Positions 12,701 through 25,533 are shown, counted from the first letter of the stretch. The stretch is 64,000 nucleotides of DNA from Colius striatus (GCF_028858725.1 NC_084772.1:12035048-12099047), one strand, 5' to 3'. Made by a program: numbers and translations. Notes: a model not told the origin generated them from the sequence alone.

Positions 12701-15700
12701 ATTAAGTTGATTGCTTGCATTGAAAATTACATACATGACGTTTTTATTAATAATTTATATCTGAAATAGAATCATTTTTCTAACTAATCTATGTGATAAT
12801 TTTTGCTGCAGCCTTTAAAAATCTGGTTTAAATGAGTGGGTGTGAGGATGTCAAATCATGGTCAGAATGAAAAGTTGTCATTTGTTTTTCAAACACCTTC
12901 CTTTAAGTCAGAACATTGATTGCTATTTTCATTAACATTTTTAGAGTGGTAACATCATCATATGATAACACTGTCAAGGCTTGGGATATGGAAACAGGAA
13001 AAATGCTTGTATGTATCCATTTGAATGCATCTTGGAGAAGGTACAACTGTAAAGTTCAGATTTATTGTTTTGTCACTGATCAACTTTTTGTTAGCGCAAT
13101 ACATTATAGTTGGGGGTGGGCTTGATTTTTTTAGTCCTAGTTTTGATACTGATAATTGCTTAATTTTGAGTAAGTCTCTTGATTAACATGTCTCAGTTAT
13201 TTCAGATACAGACGGGGTATAGTAATAATAACTTGTCTCAGAAGATACACTTAAGATTGATTAAATTAACCTTTTAGGATTTGAACAGGATGGCCGTGCC
13301 TAATTTGAAGATGCAAAAATAGAAAAATTGAATATAAAGATGTCTATCAGCTTTTACCAAAACAAAGTAATATCAGAAACCTCCTTTCTGATTCTGCTTC
13401 CAGATTACAGAAGGTCTGGTGTAAAACTCTAACTCTCAAGCATGTTTTCTTTTTAGTGGACAGTAGAACATGAAGGCATCGTAACTTCATGTAATATTTC
13501 TTGCGACGGTAGATGTGTGGTATCTGGTTCAGATAAAGAAAATACCTTATATGTTTTGGATGCAGTAAGTGCAACAATAGTGGCACATATCCAGGGTAAG
13601 ACTTACAACTTTTAAATCTTATTTATGCAGATCTTGAAATATTTTTTTTTACAATACATTCAGAAAAAGTAATTTTTTCAGCTCAATTATCCTGTAAGGC
13701 ATTAAACCCAGTATTTTCCAGAATAGGCTTATAAAAAGGATATAATGGGAAAAAATTAGACCAACAGTGACTCTATTTTGAACAGTAATTTCTCTTTGAG
13801 TGTGATTTCACTAGTGAGACCTCAGTCCCATGAGGTTTCCACTCAAGAAATTTGCCATTCCTGCAGAATCAGTTCAAGATATATGACCAGTCTTACAAAT
13901 GTGAAATTAGCATGTGGTTAAAGGGCTCCTGTGAGTCAGAGCCTGATGGTAAAATCATTGGGATTTAAAAATAAAAAGCACAATAAATGAATTGTAATAT
14001 CTTTATTAGATCTGTCCCTGTTAGGGGACACAATCAGGATGTGTTGTGTTTACATTATTTTATTGGAGCTATTTGCATTCTTACAATTACCTGCTTAAGT
14101 GCACCCTAAGAGTCTGAGTAGCTGGCTGTCACTGGTGTTACTTGGCCGCACTTCTGGACTTACTTCCAGGACTGGAGCAGAGAAATAAGTTGCTCCTGGG
14201 CAGCAAGTGAATCTACCTGAACTGTCTATGTTGAGTGCCTGGGTACAGGTTCATACTTCATGCTGTTTGCAGTAACTATGAGGCATCTCTGTCATTGAGA
14301 GGTAAGTGAGGAGGTGTCTTAGTGAAACAGCCATTTTGAAATGACAATGTTTTGGAAACAGACTTGTGCCTAGATGCTATGGGGGGTTCTGCCTTTCAGA
14401 CCCATGTTCGGGCATCCAGATGTGATTATACAAAATAACTAATAGTCTAACTTGATGGTTTTTGTATAGGTCATCACAAAAGTACAATCACGAGGTGTTG
14501 TTTTGACCCTGATAACCAAAGAGTGACCTCCGTATCATACGATAAGACCATAAAGCTGTGGGATATGGTAACACGATCCACCTCAGTTACAATTCATGAG
14601 TAAGAAACAATACTATAGTTAATTATCCATGGTATTATTTGCAACTTTCATGATTATCAGTGAGATTTATGCTAAGATTTGTACTAGAGGAAATGAACAA
14701 TAATTGTTGAGCTAAATAAAGTAACACATCAGCATATAGAATAGGTGAATCAAATGGTCCCCTCAGCCTCCTGCAGTAAATCATTAAGAAATTGTATTTT
14801 GATGATTATAAGCATTTCTCTAGAAATGCTCTAGAGGCCAGAGTCCAGAGATATTTTTCCAGACCATTTTTCCTTGTATGCTTTTGGAGATGGTCATGCC
14901 CAGTGTCAGAAGCCTTGCTCAGCATGATCTCCTGAGCCTTCACATGCTAAATTCTTGTGTCTCTCACTGAAGCCAGTAATACAGTAAAAATATTGCATCG
15001 GTTTAGGGTATTGTTATAATTTTAAGAAGGAAGTATGCAAAAATAGACATGTTAAATAAACTGTTAAAAAATCAATGGCTTTAAATAAACTCAGCCAATT
15101 TATCTTTGAATTCTTAAAGCGGTAATTAGGGAGTGAGTCTGCCTTTAAGCACTGTAATAAAATTGTCTTTGAGGGATTAGGAATTACTTTGGATGGGAAA
15201 TTCAATCTGGAACATTTTAATGTTTCTTTTAAATTTCAGTGACTGCAGCATTATTTCCTGTAAGAGATGCTCATAATCCTTTCTCCAGTGTAGATTTCAG
15301 GAAACACTAGAGTCCTCATCCAATTCTGGAACATACAGATTTGTTTTACGATGGTTATCACTGCCTCCAAAATTTGCTTTTAATCTAGAATGGTGTAATC
15401 TTTTTCCTCTGACTGTTGTAATTGAAATTTTCAGGTAGAGATAGGTGTGTGGTATTTATTTAATGAAAACTGAGTGGCTTTTATGGGTAATTTACTTTTA
15501 GTAAAATGTAGTTGTGTTGTAGCTGCAGAACAATTCATTGTTATGCTGCATTCAACAACAACAAAGTCAGTCACTTGTCATTTAACAGTGGGTTCAGTCC
15601 CACAAAGTGACCTAATCAAATAAGAGAGGTAAGCCTGTGCTGGCTACAAGGCTGTAACCAGCTCTAGAGACTTCACAGAACTAATCATATGGTTAAAATT

Positions 15701-18700
15701 CAGAATATGCTTATGATGCTTCACTGAATGGATATGGGGTGCTCACTGTTGCAGGAGGCTCTTTGAGAGATTTGTATTGGTTACAAAAGCTCAATCTTTC
15801 TGTGGTTTTCAACTGTGTTTTAGGGGACACAGCAATGCTATCTCAGATTGCTGCTTTACCTCTGATGGTCATTACTTGTGCACAGCATCCTGGGACAAGA
15901 GCTTAAAAATATGGGATATAAAGTCAGGACAATTCCAGTGTCATCAGCCTGTTTCCTTGAACCAAGGACATGAAGGTTCTGTTAGTTCCTGCCTTTTTAG
16001 CCAAGATGGTGAGTTATCTTAACACTAGTGAACGATGTCTCTCAACACCTACATATAGCACATCTCAGATAAACCATGAGTGATCACTCTAATCATGTAG
16101 ATAATTAATTCATAATTTCCACCATGTTTAATTATGAGAACATCATGTCCATGTAAGTAAGTAAATTGAAGTTGATGGTCTGTGTTCTGTGTTAAGCAGG
16201 CAACTGAAACAATTTGCTTAATTGATAGACCCATCAAGAGGTATAATAAAAAGGTCATTATGGAGTTAAAGCACAATACAATGTTAGAAGATTAACTTAG
16301 TACTTGTGGTTATTCTCCTGACATTAGTTAGTTGAAAAAGCACGTTCAGAAATACTCTACTGATATGTAATAATTAGGAAATTGTATGTCTTTGTTAGTG
16401 CCCTCAAAAGTAATGTTACTTCACAGCCCAAACAACATGTGCTGGTAACATGCTGCTGAAAAACTTCATGGGAGTTCCCAGCTACCTTGATGAAACATTT
16501 AAACTACCATGTTTCAAGTACATGATATTTGTGAGTTATGGCAAGACAATTTGGCTCCTGGAACTTGATGTCTCCTTGATGCTATGGCACGTAGATGTTT
16601 GGATGAGGAAGCAGAGTGCCCAGTTTACCTGTATCTGAGTAAAGGCAGTGGGGAGCTATTTCTTAACTGCTCTAGTTCCATTACTTGCAGTAGATCATAG
16701 ACAACTCCTAATCCTTCCACAACATGAAATCAGTGTTACTGCAAACTGCTACTGTGCTGAGACAGCTTCTCTTCACTGGGATGGGCTGATAGTGATCTAA
16801 TTGTTTTCTTTTGCAACTTCACATCTGAATACTGCAGGAAAGGTGAATCTTGAACAGGGGTTTATTCTGCCATCATACCCAAACAATGCCTTCTGAGTTA
16901 GGCAACTCAAATACATAGACAGCAGCTCTGAGGGGGAAAAAGGTACCCGTGGCTGGGAGACATGCAAATACAGATAGACCTGTAAATATTGGAATCTGAA
17001 AGCATGCTTTCCACACTAAACTCTGCTTTTTTGGTTTTACTGACAGTTGACCTGACAATTCTGAAAGTATTCTCTATTTTTCATTTTTAAACAAGGTATC
17101 TCAGTTTTCTAAGTTAACAAAATTTCCATATCTTTTTTTCCCACTCGGTTGCATGTTTGCTAAATCTATGTATTAATATTTACCGGTTTAAGAACATTAA
17201 CAACAAATAGCCAAATGGCATGAGTAATAACTTATTAGCTAATTTTTTCATAAAGTCTGACTCACTGCTAGGAGGAGCCTCTTTTATTAGTCTGTGTGAC
17301 AAAGCAAAGATAAAATACAGTATTCTGATTTTACATTTCAGCATCACTGGTTGTGTCTGGCGGATATGACAAAACTGTAGCTGTATGGGATACAGATGCA
17401 GGCTGTAAAAAGCTAAGCTTGCAGGTACTGAGCTCTTATTTGGTCTCTAGTTTGACGAGAAGGTGTAAAATGCATTGCTGGTTTAAAAGCATTGTGTATT
17501 TAATTATGTGACAAATATCCTTGCCTATCCTTTTTAGATGCAGGCAGGAATATATCCTGGATTTATGTGATTTAATTTCCTAGGACAGTATATTTTTATA
17601 CAATTAGCTACAAAGATATTATTTTGTCAAGTCAGTTTTTAATAAGCTATAACAATTCTCTTTTTATGAACAAGCTCATTTAAGGATTACATTGAATGGA
17701 GTTGTACCCGTGTTTTAGGAGAGAATATCCTCCAGCAAGTTACAAGAGTCTGGATCATGCATATATTCATTTTGAAATGCCAGACGTATATCTGTGTGTT
17801 TATGTACTTGCTTATGTCATTAAGCATTAAAAAAAGAGTATATTGGCATTGAGGTTGTCAAGCTTAGCTCAGTCACTGGGTTACATAGTTTACATTACTG
17901 CTTGTTGTGATGAGTGTATGGTCCAAAATGTCACAATGCTTTTTAGGAGGAACCATTCTGTAAATGAGGTGGCTATTCAGTATTTGGCTATTCCTGCTTA
18001 GAGCTAGGCCTCCTCTTTTCTTCCATATCCATGGCAATGCTACCCAATATCTGATGTGGTAAATAATACCTGAATAAAATTTTTAAAAAGTCCATCTCAT
18101 CAGGGTTTTTTTGTGCATCATGACTTTATTTTTTACAAATGTACCATATTGTGATACCTTTCATTTGTTTCTTATTTTAGTGGAAACAATCAACAAGACT
18201 TGAAATAATGATCAGACATGTGGGTCAAAGAAAAGAGTTAGCAGTGTTCATCAAGTTATGTGCATGCATTTTGCAAATATTCAATTCACAGAAGCCAAGT
18301 AATGTCAGGGTTCAGATTTGCAACCTTGGCTTTTCCTAACTTATGGAAAGATGATTTTACTGGACTTCTTACTTACTGGATATGCTTATTCAAGGCTTAG
18401 TTAATACACTCATGAAAAAACTCACCTGGAAGATTGCAGAAAAGACCACTTCAAAACCTTGGGCTTAAAAATAGCTTTCAACTGCTGTCTTGTTCAAGAT
18501 AGCATCTTCAGATACGAGAGCTCATAAGCCTGTGCCTCACACACATTACTTTAAGTGTAAGCTTCCCTCCCCTTCACAGTTGGAACTGTACTGATTAGGC
18601 CTTTTGAGCAGGAACAGTACACATTCTCCACCAACACTGGTGCTTTACATAATGCAGCTACTGCACATTTCCCAGTTCACAGCAATCACCGTAACTCAGT

Positions 18701-21624
18701 TTCCCGTAAAAACCAAGGCATCTGTTTAAATGCTAATATCTCTGTAACTATGGAGAATTCTAGTTTAGTATCTGTGCCTTGGTATAATTATATTCTGGGC
18801 TCATAACTAAATGCAAAAACATGTTTTAAGCATTCCACTATAAACCCCACGTTTGACTACTTCCCTGTGTACTCCACTGCTGGAAAAATATATGTGTTTC
18901 TCAGGTGTGGTGTTTGTCTATCAAAATGACACCATGCCTTTCTAAACTCTGGGAATTGTATCTGCTAATACTATTCATGTTTGAATAATCTCCGTGGCTG
19001 GAGTAAATAATTCATTTTAGATTTTAAGCTGTTCCTATTCTCATGCCAACTCAGTGTTGTTAACCTCAAATCAGCTGTGCTGCTGTTGTCAGAACAAGGA
19101 TATCTGATACAGCTGTTTGCCTTGGCCTGCTCTCAGAACTGGTTTCCTTCCTGTAAAATGAGGGGGAAGCTGCTCTCTCTTTCCTCCATTATCACATCAT
19201 AAACAGCCTCCAGATTTTTTAGGTAATGAGTGTTAGAAGTCAACTCTCTCTTTATGATTCATTAATCAGAAAAAAAGCTATGCTTAAATGGAATTTCCAC
19301 CCCTGATGACTTCTCAGTGCTTCCTAGAGATGGTAACAGCCACTGTTTTCAGGTATGTGTAGGAAAGTATGACCTTAATAGCAGCATTTTTTTCTTGACT
19401 GGACACAAGGCAGTCTAGGTAAGACTTTTGTCACTTAATTTATAAATAGATTTATGGTACAAATACTTGTTTTTATTCTAATAAGGTTTTTTTTCCTTGC
19501 ATAATAGTTACATTTTGCTTTACTGTAGGGGCATTGGGACTGGGTAACAGATGTTGCAATTAGTAAAAATAAGAAATGGATTCTTTCAGCCTCAAAGGTA
19601 ATCACTGATTTTGGATGTGGTTGCAGGAACAAACTTCTAAGTGCATGTTGAGATTTCATCCCTTATTTTCATCTTTTTTTTTGGATGAAATTTAACCATG
19701 GTCAAGTTGCTCATAAAAGTGCCAAGTTGTAATCAGTATTTACCTCAAGTAATTATAGAAAGATCTTTGAAAGAATTTTATAAGTGTGTTTATTTTTGGT
19801 TATTTGAAAATGTGTAAGTAGTTTAAGATTGCTAAAGATTGTTTCCAGAGACATGATATTTAAATGTGAGTGAGTATAGCTCTCATGTTGAGAGGGCTCA
19901 TCTGATGAGATGAGATCTCATGCTTATGGAAATGATGTAAATCACTCTTCTGGTAGTATGCAAATGCATAAAAATAATTGCATGTTTTTCTCAGGATTCC
20001 ACTTTGAGATTGTGGAACATTGAGAAGATGGATCATATTCCCTTGATGACAGAAATCAGAAATGCAGAAGGGTCAAAAATTACTCAGGTTCTATGACTTT
20101 GTTTTTTAATCACAGTTCATACTTACTTAGAAGGAAAATTTGAATGTTAAAGGAAAGCTGTCAGATATTAAGGCTGAAAACAGAAATTCATTTGGCTTGT
20201 TCTTTCTTTGCAAACACTGATCCTTTTTTGAGAGTGGGATGTAGTAGTAACAGTACTCTTTAAAAATTGGTTTTGTAAGGGCCCTAGTTTTCATACACAG
20301 GTTTATTTTTGTTTTTAGAAAACAATCACATATGTTCATTTAAAAAACCCCATATTTTGGTTTTCTACACCTGATGCTTCTGCAGAATAATTGACCACTT
20401 ATACAGAAGTATTACTAAACCAAGGCAGGCTATATATGCTCCTGGGTACTAATTAGCTCATATGAATTCTGAGGAGTGTCTTTTTCAAGCTGAGACTGTA
20501 TGTATTCTGACTTGTAAAACATGAATTATAAAGACACATTAGGAAAGAAGAATATTAGCAAGCTTAATGCTATTGAAACATGCTTTTATTGAAGTCCCTC
20601 AATTGGATTTGGTAGTGGATTTGCAAGGTCTTGTGTAGATTTTCCTCCTTGTCAATAACCATAAGTGAAACTGCATGAAAAAGAAATAACTAGTTTTTTA
20701 TTTCTATAGTATTTTTAAATCAGAGTTTCTCATTGAATAGCTGGTATTCAAAAGCAGTGAGCAGCTTTTTAAGCTTCTAAATCAGTTTTATAAATGTGCC
20801 AGTGAAAAATGCATACATTCTTAAAAGTACCAATTAATAGGAAAAGTGGTATGGGAAAGGATTTTTGGGTGCATTTTATCCATACTTAAAGCATGCCAAA
20901 TGATTAGAAGAATATCTTGCATTTTTTTGTAAATAGTTTCACAAGTAGTGAATTGGGAAGCAGTGTTATGATGCTCTGAAAGATGTGGGTTAAACTTTAT
21001 GTGTATAGTCAGCAGAAAAACCTTTTAGTATTTAATTTAAAATTATTGTTATGTATCAATTTTCCTTTGTGTTTTAAATTTTTCTTTCTATATGTTCTCC
21101 TTTAGTCAGGTAAAAAAAAAAAGACAAAACCAAAAATAGCCCCAAACCATTTGATGATAATCTCCAAGACAGAACAGCTAAAAAACTGCCTAGTTTTTGT
21201 GTGGCTTCATGGGTGAAGTGTGTTATTTTATTAGCTTAAAAAAACCTCCCAAATCAGAATTCATGTAAAATATAGTTTTATTGAGGGGGGAAAAACCCTT
21301 CATCACAGGAATGAATTTTGAGCAGCCCTGTCTGTGTTATGGCAGCCACACATGCTTGGTGCGTGTCAAAAATCGAGCTTAGCTGTTTATGTGTGTATAG
21401 AGCTGAACCTTCATGAATGCAGTAATGTACATCTGTCACAAGTAATTAACTGAAATGCCTTTTTTTTTCTGTTATATTTACACCAGTGTGAAGTATGTGA
21501 AAAACCTTTCTTATGTCTGCAACGTAGTGACTCTGCAATGACATCCAAGTGTGTATTCTGTCGTCTGTCTTCTCCAGTGAGAAAAAAGTTGCCGTTGCCA
21601 CCTTCTGTTTCCCTTGATCTTTAA
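9539..21624 (+). CDS. WDR88: WD repeat-containing protein 88, complete (11 exons)
   Basis: Exons: 9539-9685, 10216-10326, 10900-10988, 12945-13008, 13457-13595, 14470-14599, 15824-16008, 17342-17424, 19529-19597, 19995-20087, 21487-21624. The joined length is 1248 nt, or 415 residues plus TAA, with every phase consistent. After a 49-residue Ala/Pro/Ser-rich N-terminus come seven WD repeats. They can be followed by the endings FDRTVKLWD, YDNTVKAWD, a divergent third (NTLYVLD, no Trp), YDKTIKLWD, WDKSLKIWD, YDKTVAVWD and KDSTLRLWN, with GH starts such as LRGHSDTV and QGHEGSVSS. The last exon encodes a CxxC...CxxC module (CEVC, CVFC) and a basic tail. This matches recalled mammalian WDR88 in order and sequence, and it lies next to GPATCH1. 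The start at 9539 has a strong context (GCCATGG); in-frame ATGs at 9491 (+16 residues) and 9584 are alternatives. The family has no established function; a seven-bladed propeller scaffold is inferred. The exon 3 acceptor (10899) lacks a good pyrimidine tract. Confidence 0.94.
12215..12433 (+). mobile_element. CR1 LINE fragment, 3' end, sense
   Basis: This piece carries the standard CR1 3' block: AAACACAAGGAAAAATTTCT, AACAGGCTGCCCAGA, TGGAGTCTCCTTCTCT-like text, GACCTGCTCTAGG, TTGGATTAGATGATCTTTC and TTCCCTTCCAGCTC, ending near GATTCTGTGA. It is 5'-truncated and lies in WDR88 intron 3 in the sense direction. Edges are approximate. Confidence 0.93.
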
Positions 21625-21800
21625 ATTAATCAGTCTTGGGATGCCACCATATTTAAGTATAAATGTAGCTGATGTTTTCCTTTAACTGTGCTCCAGCGTA
21701 GTATTCTATATGAAGAATAATAAAAGATATTGTACTAAACCATTAAATAGCTGTGATGTAGCAGATAAAGAATAAAATCTCCTGGAGCATCAATCTTACT
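21625..21800 (+). promoter_or_regulatory. WDR88: WDR88 3' UTR with two poly(A) signals
   Basis: AATAAA occurs at 21719-21724 and again at 21771-21776, about 95 and 147 nt after the stop. Either could end the transcript; the two together suggest alternative cleavage. Confidence 0.7.
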
Positions 21801-22045
21801 TATGCTGCATTATACTGGAAAAGAAAATGAATTCCTTGCCTTCTGGGAAATTTTGAACAATTGTAAATGAAGACACTAGTTCCAAGTTCAGTTTACTAAA
21901 GAAAATACATGGCTATGTAAATTATTGTCAAGCTTCCTTCCATTATTTAGATAAACCATTCTTCTTTACTATGGCAAACAACAAATCTTTGCTGTCAGTG
22001 GACATCAGAAAGAGTTTTGTGAATAAAACCATGTATAAGATGGTG

Positions 22046-23325
22046 AATCATAGAATGGTAGGGGTTGGAAGGGACCTTTAGAGATCATCTAGTCCACCCA
22101 CCCTTGCAGAAGCAGGGTCACCTAGATCAGGTCGCATAGGAACACGTCCAGGCTGGTCTTGAAGACCTCGAAGGAAGGAGCCTCCACAACCCCTCTGGGC
22201 AGCCTGTGCCAGATAGTTTTTTATTATGTTTAAGTGGAACTTTTTGTGTTCCAGCTTCATCCCATTACCCCTTGTCCTGTTGCTAGCTACTATAGAAAAA
22301 AGGGATGTCCCAAACTCCTGACACCCACCCTTTAGATATTTGTGTTAATAAGATCTCCCCTCAGTCTCCTCTTCTCCAGACTAAACAGCCCCAGTTCCCG
22401 CAGCCTTTCCTCATATGAAAGATGTTCCATTCCCCTGATCATCTTGGTGTCCCTGTGCTGGACTCTCTCGAGCACTTCCCTGTCCCTCTTGAGCTGAGGA
22501 GCCCAGAACTGGACACAGTGCTCCAGATGAGGCCTCACCAGGGCAGAGTAGAGAGGGAGAAGAACCCCTCTTGACCTGCTGGCCACACTCTTCTTGATGC
22601 ATCCCAGGCTGCCATTGGCCTTCTTGGCCACGAGGGCACATTGCTGGCTCATATTTACCTTATTATCAATCAGGATTCCCAGGTCTCTCTCTGCAGATCT
22701 GCTCCTCAGCAGTTCGACCCCCAGCCTGTACTGGTGCATGGGGTTGTTCCTTCCCAGATGCAGGACTCTGCACTTGTCCTTGTTGAACCTCAGGAGATTC
22801 CTCTCTGCCCAACTCTCAAGCTGGTCAAGATTCCGCCGAATGGCAGCACAGGCTTCTGGGGAATCAGCCAGTCCTCCCAGTTTGGTGTCATCAGGGAACT
22901 TGCTGAGGGTACACTCTGTCCCCTCGTCCAGGTCATTGGTGAAAATATTGAATAAGACTGGCCCCAGAACCGATCCCTGTGGAACTTCACTGGCCGCAGG
23001 CCTCCAACTCAATTCTGTGCCATTGATCACCACCCTCTGGGCTCTGTCATTCAGCCAGCTCTCGATCCACCTCACTGTCCACTCATCCAAGCCACACTGC
23101 CTGAGCTTTCTGATGAGGATGTTACAGGAGACAGTGTCAAAAGCCTTGCTGAAGTCAAGGTAGATGACATCTGTTGCTCTCCCCTCATCTCGCCAGCTGG
23201 TTATGCAGTCATAGAAGGCTATCGGATTGATCAAACAGGATTTCCCCGTGGTGAAGCCATGTTGACTCCCCCTGATAACCATCTTATCCTTCATGTGTTC
23301 AGTGATAACATTCAGGATGAACTTT
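22046..23325 (-). mobile_element. CR1 LINE, long 5'-truncated copy, antisense
   Basis: Read on the - strand, this copy holds the C-terminal part of ORF2 followed by the CR1 3' UTR. The 3' end appears on the + strand as TCATAGAATGG then GGTTGGAAGGGACCTTTAGA near 22047-22080. At about 1.28 kb it is the largest element in the window. It starts roughly 270 bp past the second WDR88 poly(A) signal and points back toward WDR88. The 5' truncation near 23325 is approximate. Confidence 0.95.
22332..23294 (-). pseudogene. CR1 ORF2 reverse transcriptase, truncated but open
   Basis: This is a 320-residue open frame of a non-LTR retrotransposon reverse transcriptase. It contains the CR1 blocks [22 protein letters not shown] (first catalytic Asp, about residue 47), [14 protein letters not shown] (about 105-118), and the FxDD box (about 133-136), and it ends near [19 protein letters not shown]. 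The upstream endonuclease, the first ORF and the 5' part of the reverse transcriptase are missing, so the copy cannot be autonomous. The FxDD box reads FPDD, whereas CR1 elements as I recall them have FADD; the Ala-to-Pro change next to the catalytic pair probably inactivates the enzyme. The absence of internal stops suggests a fairly young insertion. Confidence 0.93.
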
Positions 23326-25200
23326 TTTCTGACTTATTACCATACTCCTTACAAAACTTTTGTAAAGGAGTTTTCAGGCACTGAAGGTAAGTTGTGGTTC
23401 ATATCTGACATGATGCAGCTCAAATTCGTTCTATGTAACAAAGGCTTCCTCTAAAAAGGAGTGAGGTGAAGTTTTTTTCTACCCTTAGGAGCAACCCTGA
23501 GAGGATTACATCTACTCAGTATATGTGAGAATGTCAATTAATATAAGATTGTTTAAAAATGTTTGGAAGCCTTACTCCTAAAAATAGTGCTTTCAATCTT
23601 AATAGCATTCCATTCTAAAAGGAACTTGAAGTAGGGAAAATAGTTGGAGCTAGGCATGTGACAGCCTGCAGTGCTGTTAAGCTGTGGAATACGAAGAAAG
23701 CCAAGTCGGAAGATTTCCCCCCTGGTTTAAATTATGTGAACTATGTAACAACAATTACACTTGAGTCTCAGATTAAATGAAAAATATTTCTTGGGAATAG
23801 TATGTTTTATGCAGATCTATGGCTTTGAATAAGTATTAGGTGATAAATGATATTTTTTTTCATCATTCTTCTCCCCTCCTGACTCCTTAATTAAATATTA
23901 TCACTTTGTTACAGAAGTTAAATGTAAATGCTGTGTCTATGATCCTTGTGGGTTCTTTTTTTTAAACAGATGGCATAAAATATGCGTGTTTTATAGATTA
24001 ATTAATTTGGCTTTAATGTAGTTAGTAATACTGAACTACTTTCTGTATGTTAGAAAAAATTAGTCCTAGAATATTTCATTTTATACTAGAATTCAAAGTG
24101 TTCTTTGTTTCTTTCTTTACCCTTTTCATCTAGAAAAAAATCAAAGCTCCAATTTTTTCCTGCTGAAAGAGGAACAAAAGCAGTTGCTCTTGAGAAGCTT
24201 GGTTCATTTTACATTTGTCATGTGAACAGATTGGAAATTTTCTTTAGAATGAATCCTCTAGTTCCTAAACTGATGAAAGCAGGGAAAATATAATTCTTAC
24301 ATTCTGGTTTTAATAAAATCAATAAGTTGTGTTATTTCTGTCCATTACCATCATGTGCTTGGGTGTCACCAGAGTCTCCTTGTCTTCAGCCCTGAATCCA
24401 TCTCACTTGCAGCAGTAGGCTCGTATTTGTGTGCAGTATAGGACTTGAGGAGAATGTGACAATTACGGACAATTCCTCAGCTGGAGATTTATTGGCATTT
24501 TTTTCTAGCTTGTGTAGCCCATATTGTGGCTAATTCACTCAGCTCTTACCTGATGAGAAAACTGCCAGACCATAGGAGTTATTTGAAGAATAACATCTGT
24601 AATTTGGCTGAGAATATGCATTAGATGCCTGTTAAATTGCTAAAGCAATCCCTCTGCTTGCTGGATCCTGATTATGCTGCAGGCACTTGGACAGGGCTGT
24701 TATGAAGGTGATCCTTTCCCACCGGCCCTAGGCTGCGGTCTGGCTCTGTGTTGGCCCATGACTCGTTCCTGCCTGGTGGCCATGTGCTGTGTTCTCCTTT
24801 GCTGCCCTCCATAGTGCTGTGTGAAGAATTCTAATTCACTCCGTAGATAACTACCCAAATCACTTTTTTTCTAGTAATTTAGCATGTCCAAAGGTGTGGT
24901 GTTGCCAGGCCCTCCAGTATGACATATGTAAGGTCGTAACACACGTAAGCAGCTTGTCTGTATGCAGACTACAGCTTAATTTTTGCAGCCTTATAGATGG
25001 TTGCAGCATGTAATTGAGGCTTGATCTTCCTGTGGTGTCTTCTACTGTAAACCTTGGCCAGTCGAGGCACTGTGGAGTGAGGCAGGACTGGAGCCTAACT
25101 TTAAGCAATTCTACCTGAATATTTTGGTTTTAAATGCTGACATTTATGTATTTTCCTTCACTCTTTTCATGTGTTGTGCTGGAACAAACGCTGATGTGTG
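23326..25200. other. Intergenic, no gene seen
   Basis: AT-rich sequence between the large CR1 and the tRNA patch. The open frames are short and resemble nothing. I see no splice-bounded conserved exon, RNA gene or recognisable repeat. Confidence 0.5.
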
Positions 25201-25224
25201 TCTGCAACCTACAGCCATGCGCAG

Positions 25225-25500
25225 GGAAGCAAGTGTCACAGAGCAGAGGCCTCAGCCCGTCCTCTCCCGCTGCTTCGCATCCCGCGTGGCCGGCGCTTGC
25301 CGGGAGCGGGCCAGCGGCGGGGCCGGGCGGGCCGGTGGTCAGGAAGGGCTCCGGGAGTCCCGGGCTGCCGCCTCTCCGCTGGATTGGGGCAGCGCGGAGG
25401 CGAAGTCTATCGCCTGGCGCCGTGGCTTAGTTGGTTAAAGCGCCTGTCTAGTAAACAGGAGATCCTGGGTTCGAATCCCAGCGGTGCCTGCGCGGGGTGG
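25225..25500. promoter_or_regulatory. CpG-rich patch around the tRNA-Thr gene
   Basis: A compact GC- and CpG-rich block sits alone in AT-rich sequence and ends with the tRNA gene. No protein exon is evident; the open frames here follow from GC content. Isolated active vertebrate tRNA genes often lie in such blocks, so I read it as the open-chromatin surround of the tRNA. Confidence 0.55.
25416..25489 (+). tRNA. tRNA-Thr (anticodon AGT)
   Basis: This 74-nt gene folds into a full cloverleaf. The acceptor stem is GGCGCCG with CGGTGCC, one G-T wobble, and discriminator T at 25489. The anticodon stem is CCTGT (25443-25447) with ACAGG (25455-25459), and the loop CTAGTAA puts AGT at 25450-25452. 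The T arm is CTGGG-TTCGAAT-CCCAG. Internal pol III promoters are intact: A box TGGCTTAGTTGG at 25423-25434 and B box GGTTCGAATCC at 25468-25478. There is no intron and CCA is not encoded, as expected in eukaryotes. A34 would be edited to inosine, reading ACU, ACC and ACA. The gene lies between WDR88 and LRP3 on the same strand. Confidence 0.97.
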
Positions 25501-25508
25501 GCCTGCCC

Positions 25509-25513
25509 TTTTT
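25509..25513 (+). terminator. Pol III T-run terminator of the tRNA
   Basis: Five T residues begin 20 nt after the tRNA 3' end, and a seven-T run at 25526-25532 can serve as a backup. This is the standard RNA polymerase III stop signal. Confidence 0.75.
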
Positions 25514-25533
25514 CCCGTGGGCGCCTTTTTTTA

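Noticed and set aside
22594-23163. 189-codon open frame on the + strand
   Set aside because: It is the antisense shadow of the CR1 reverse transcriptase.
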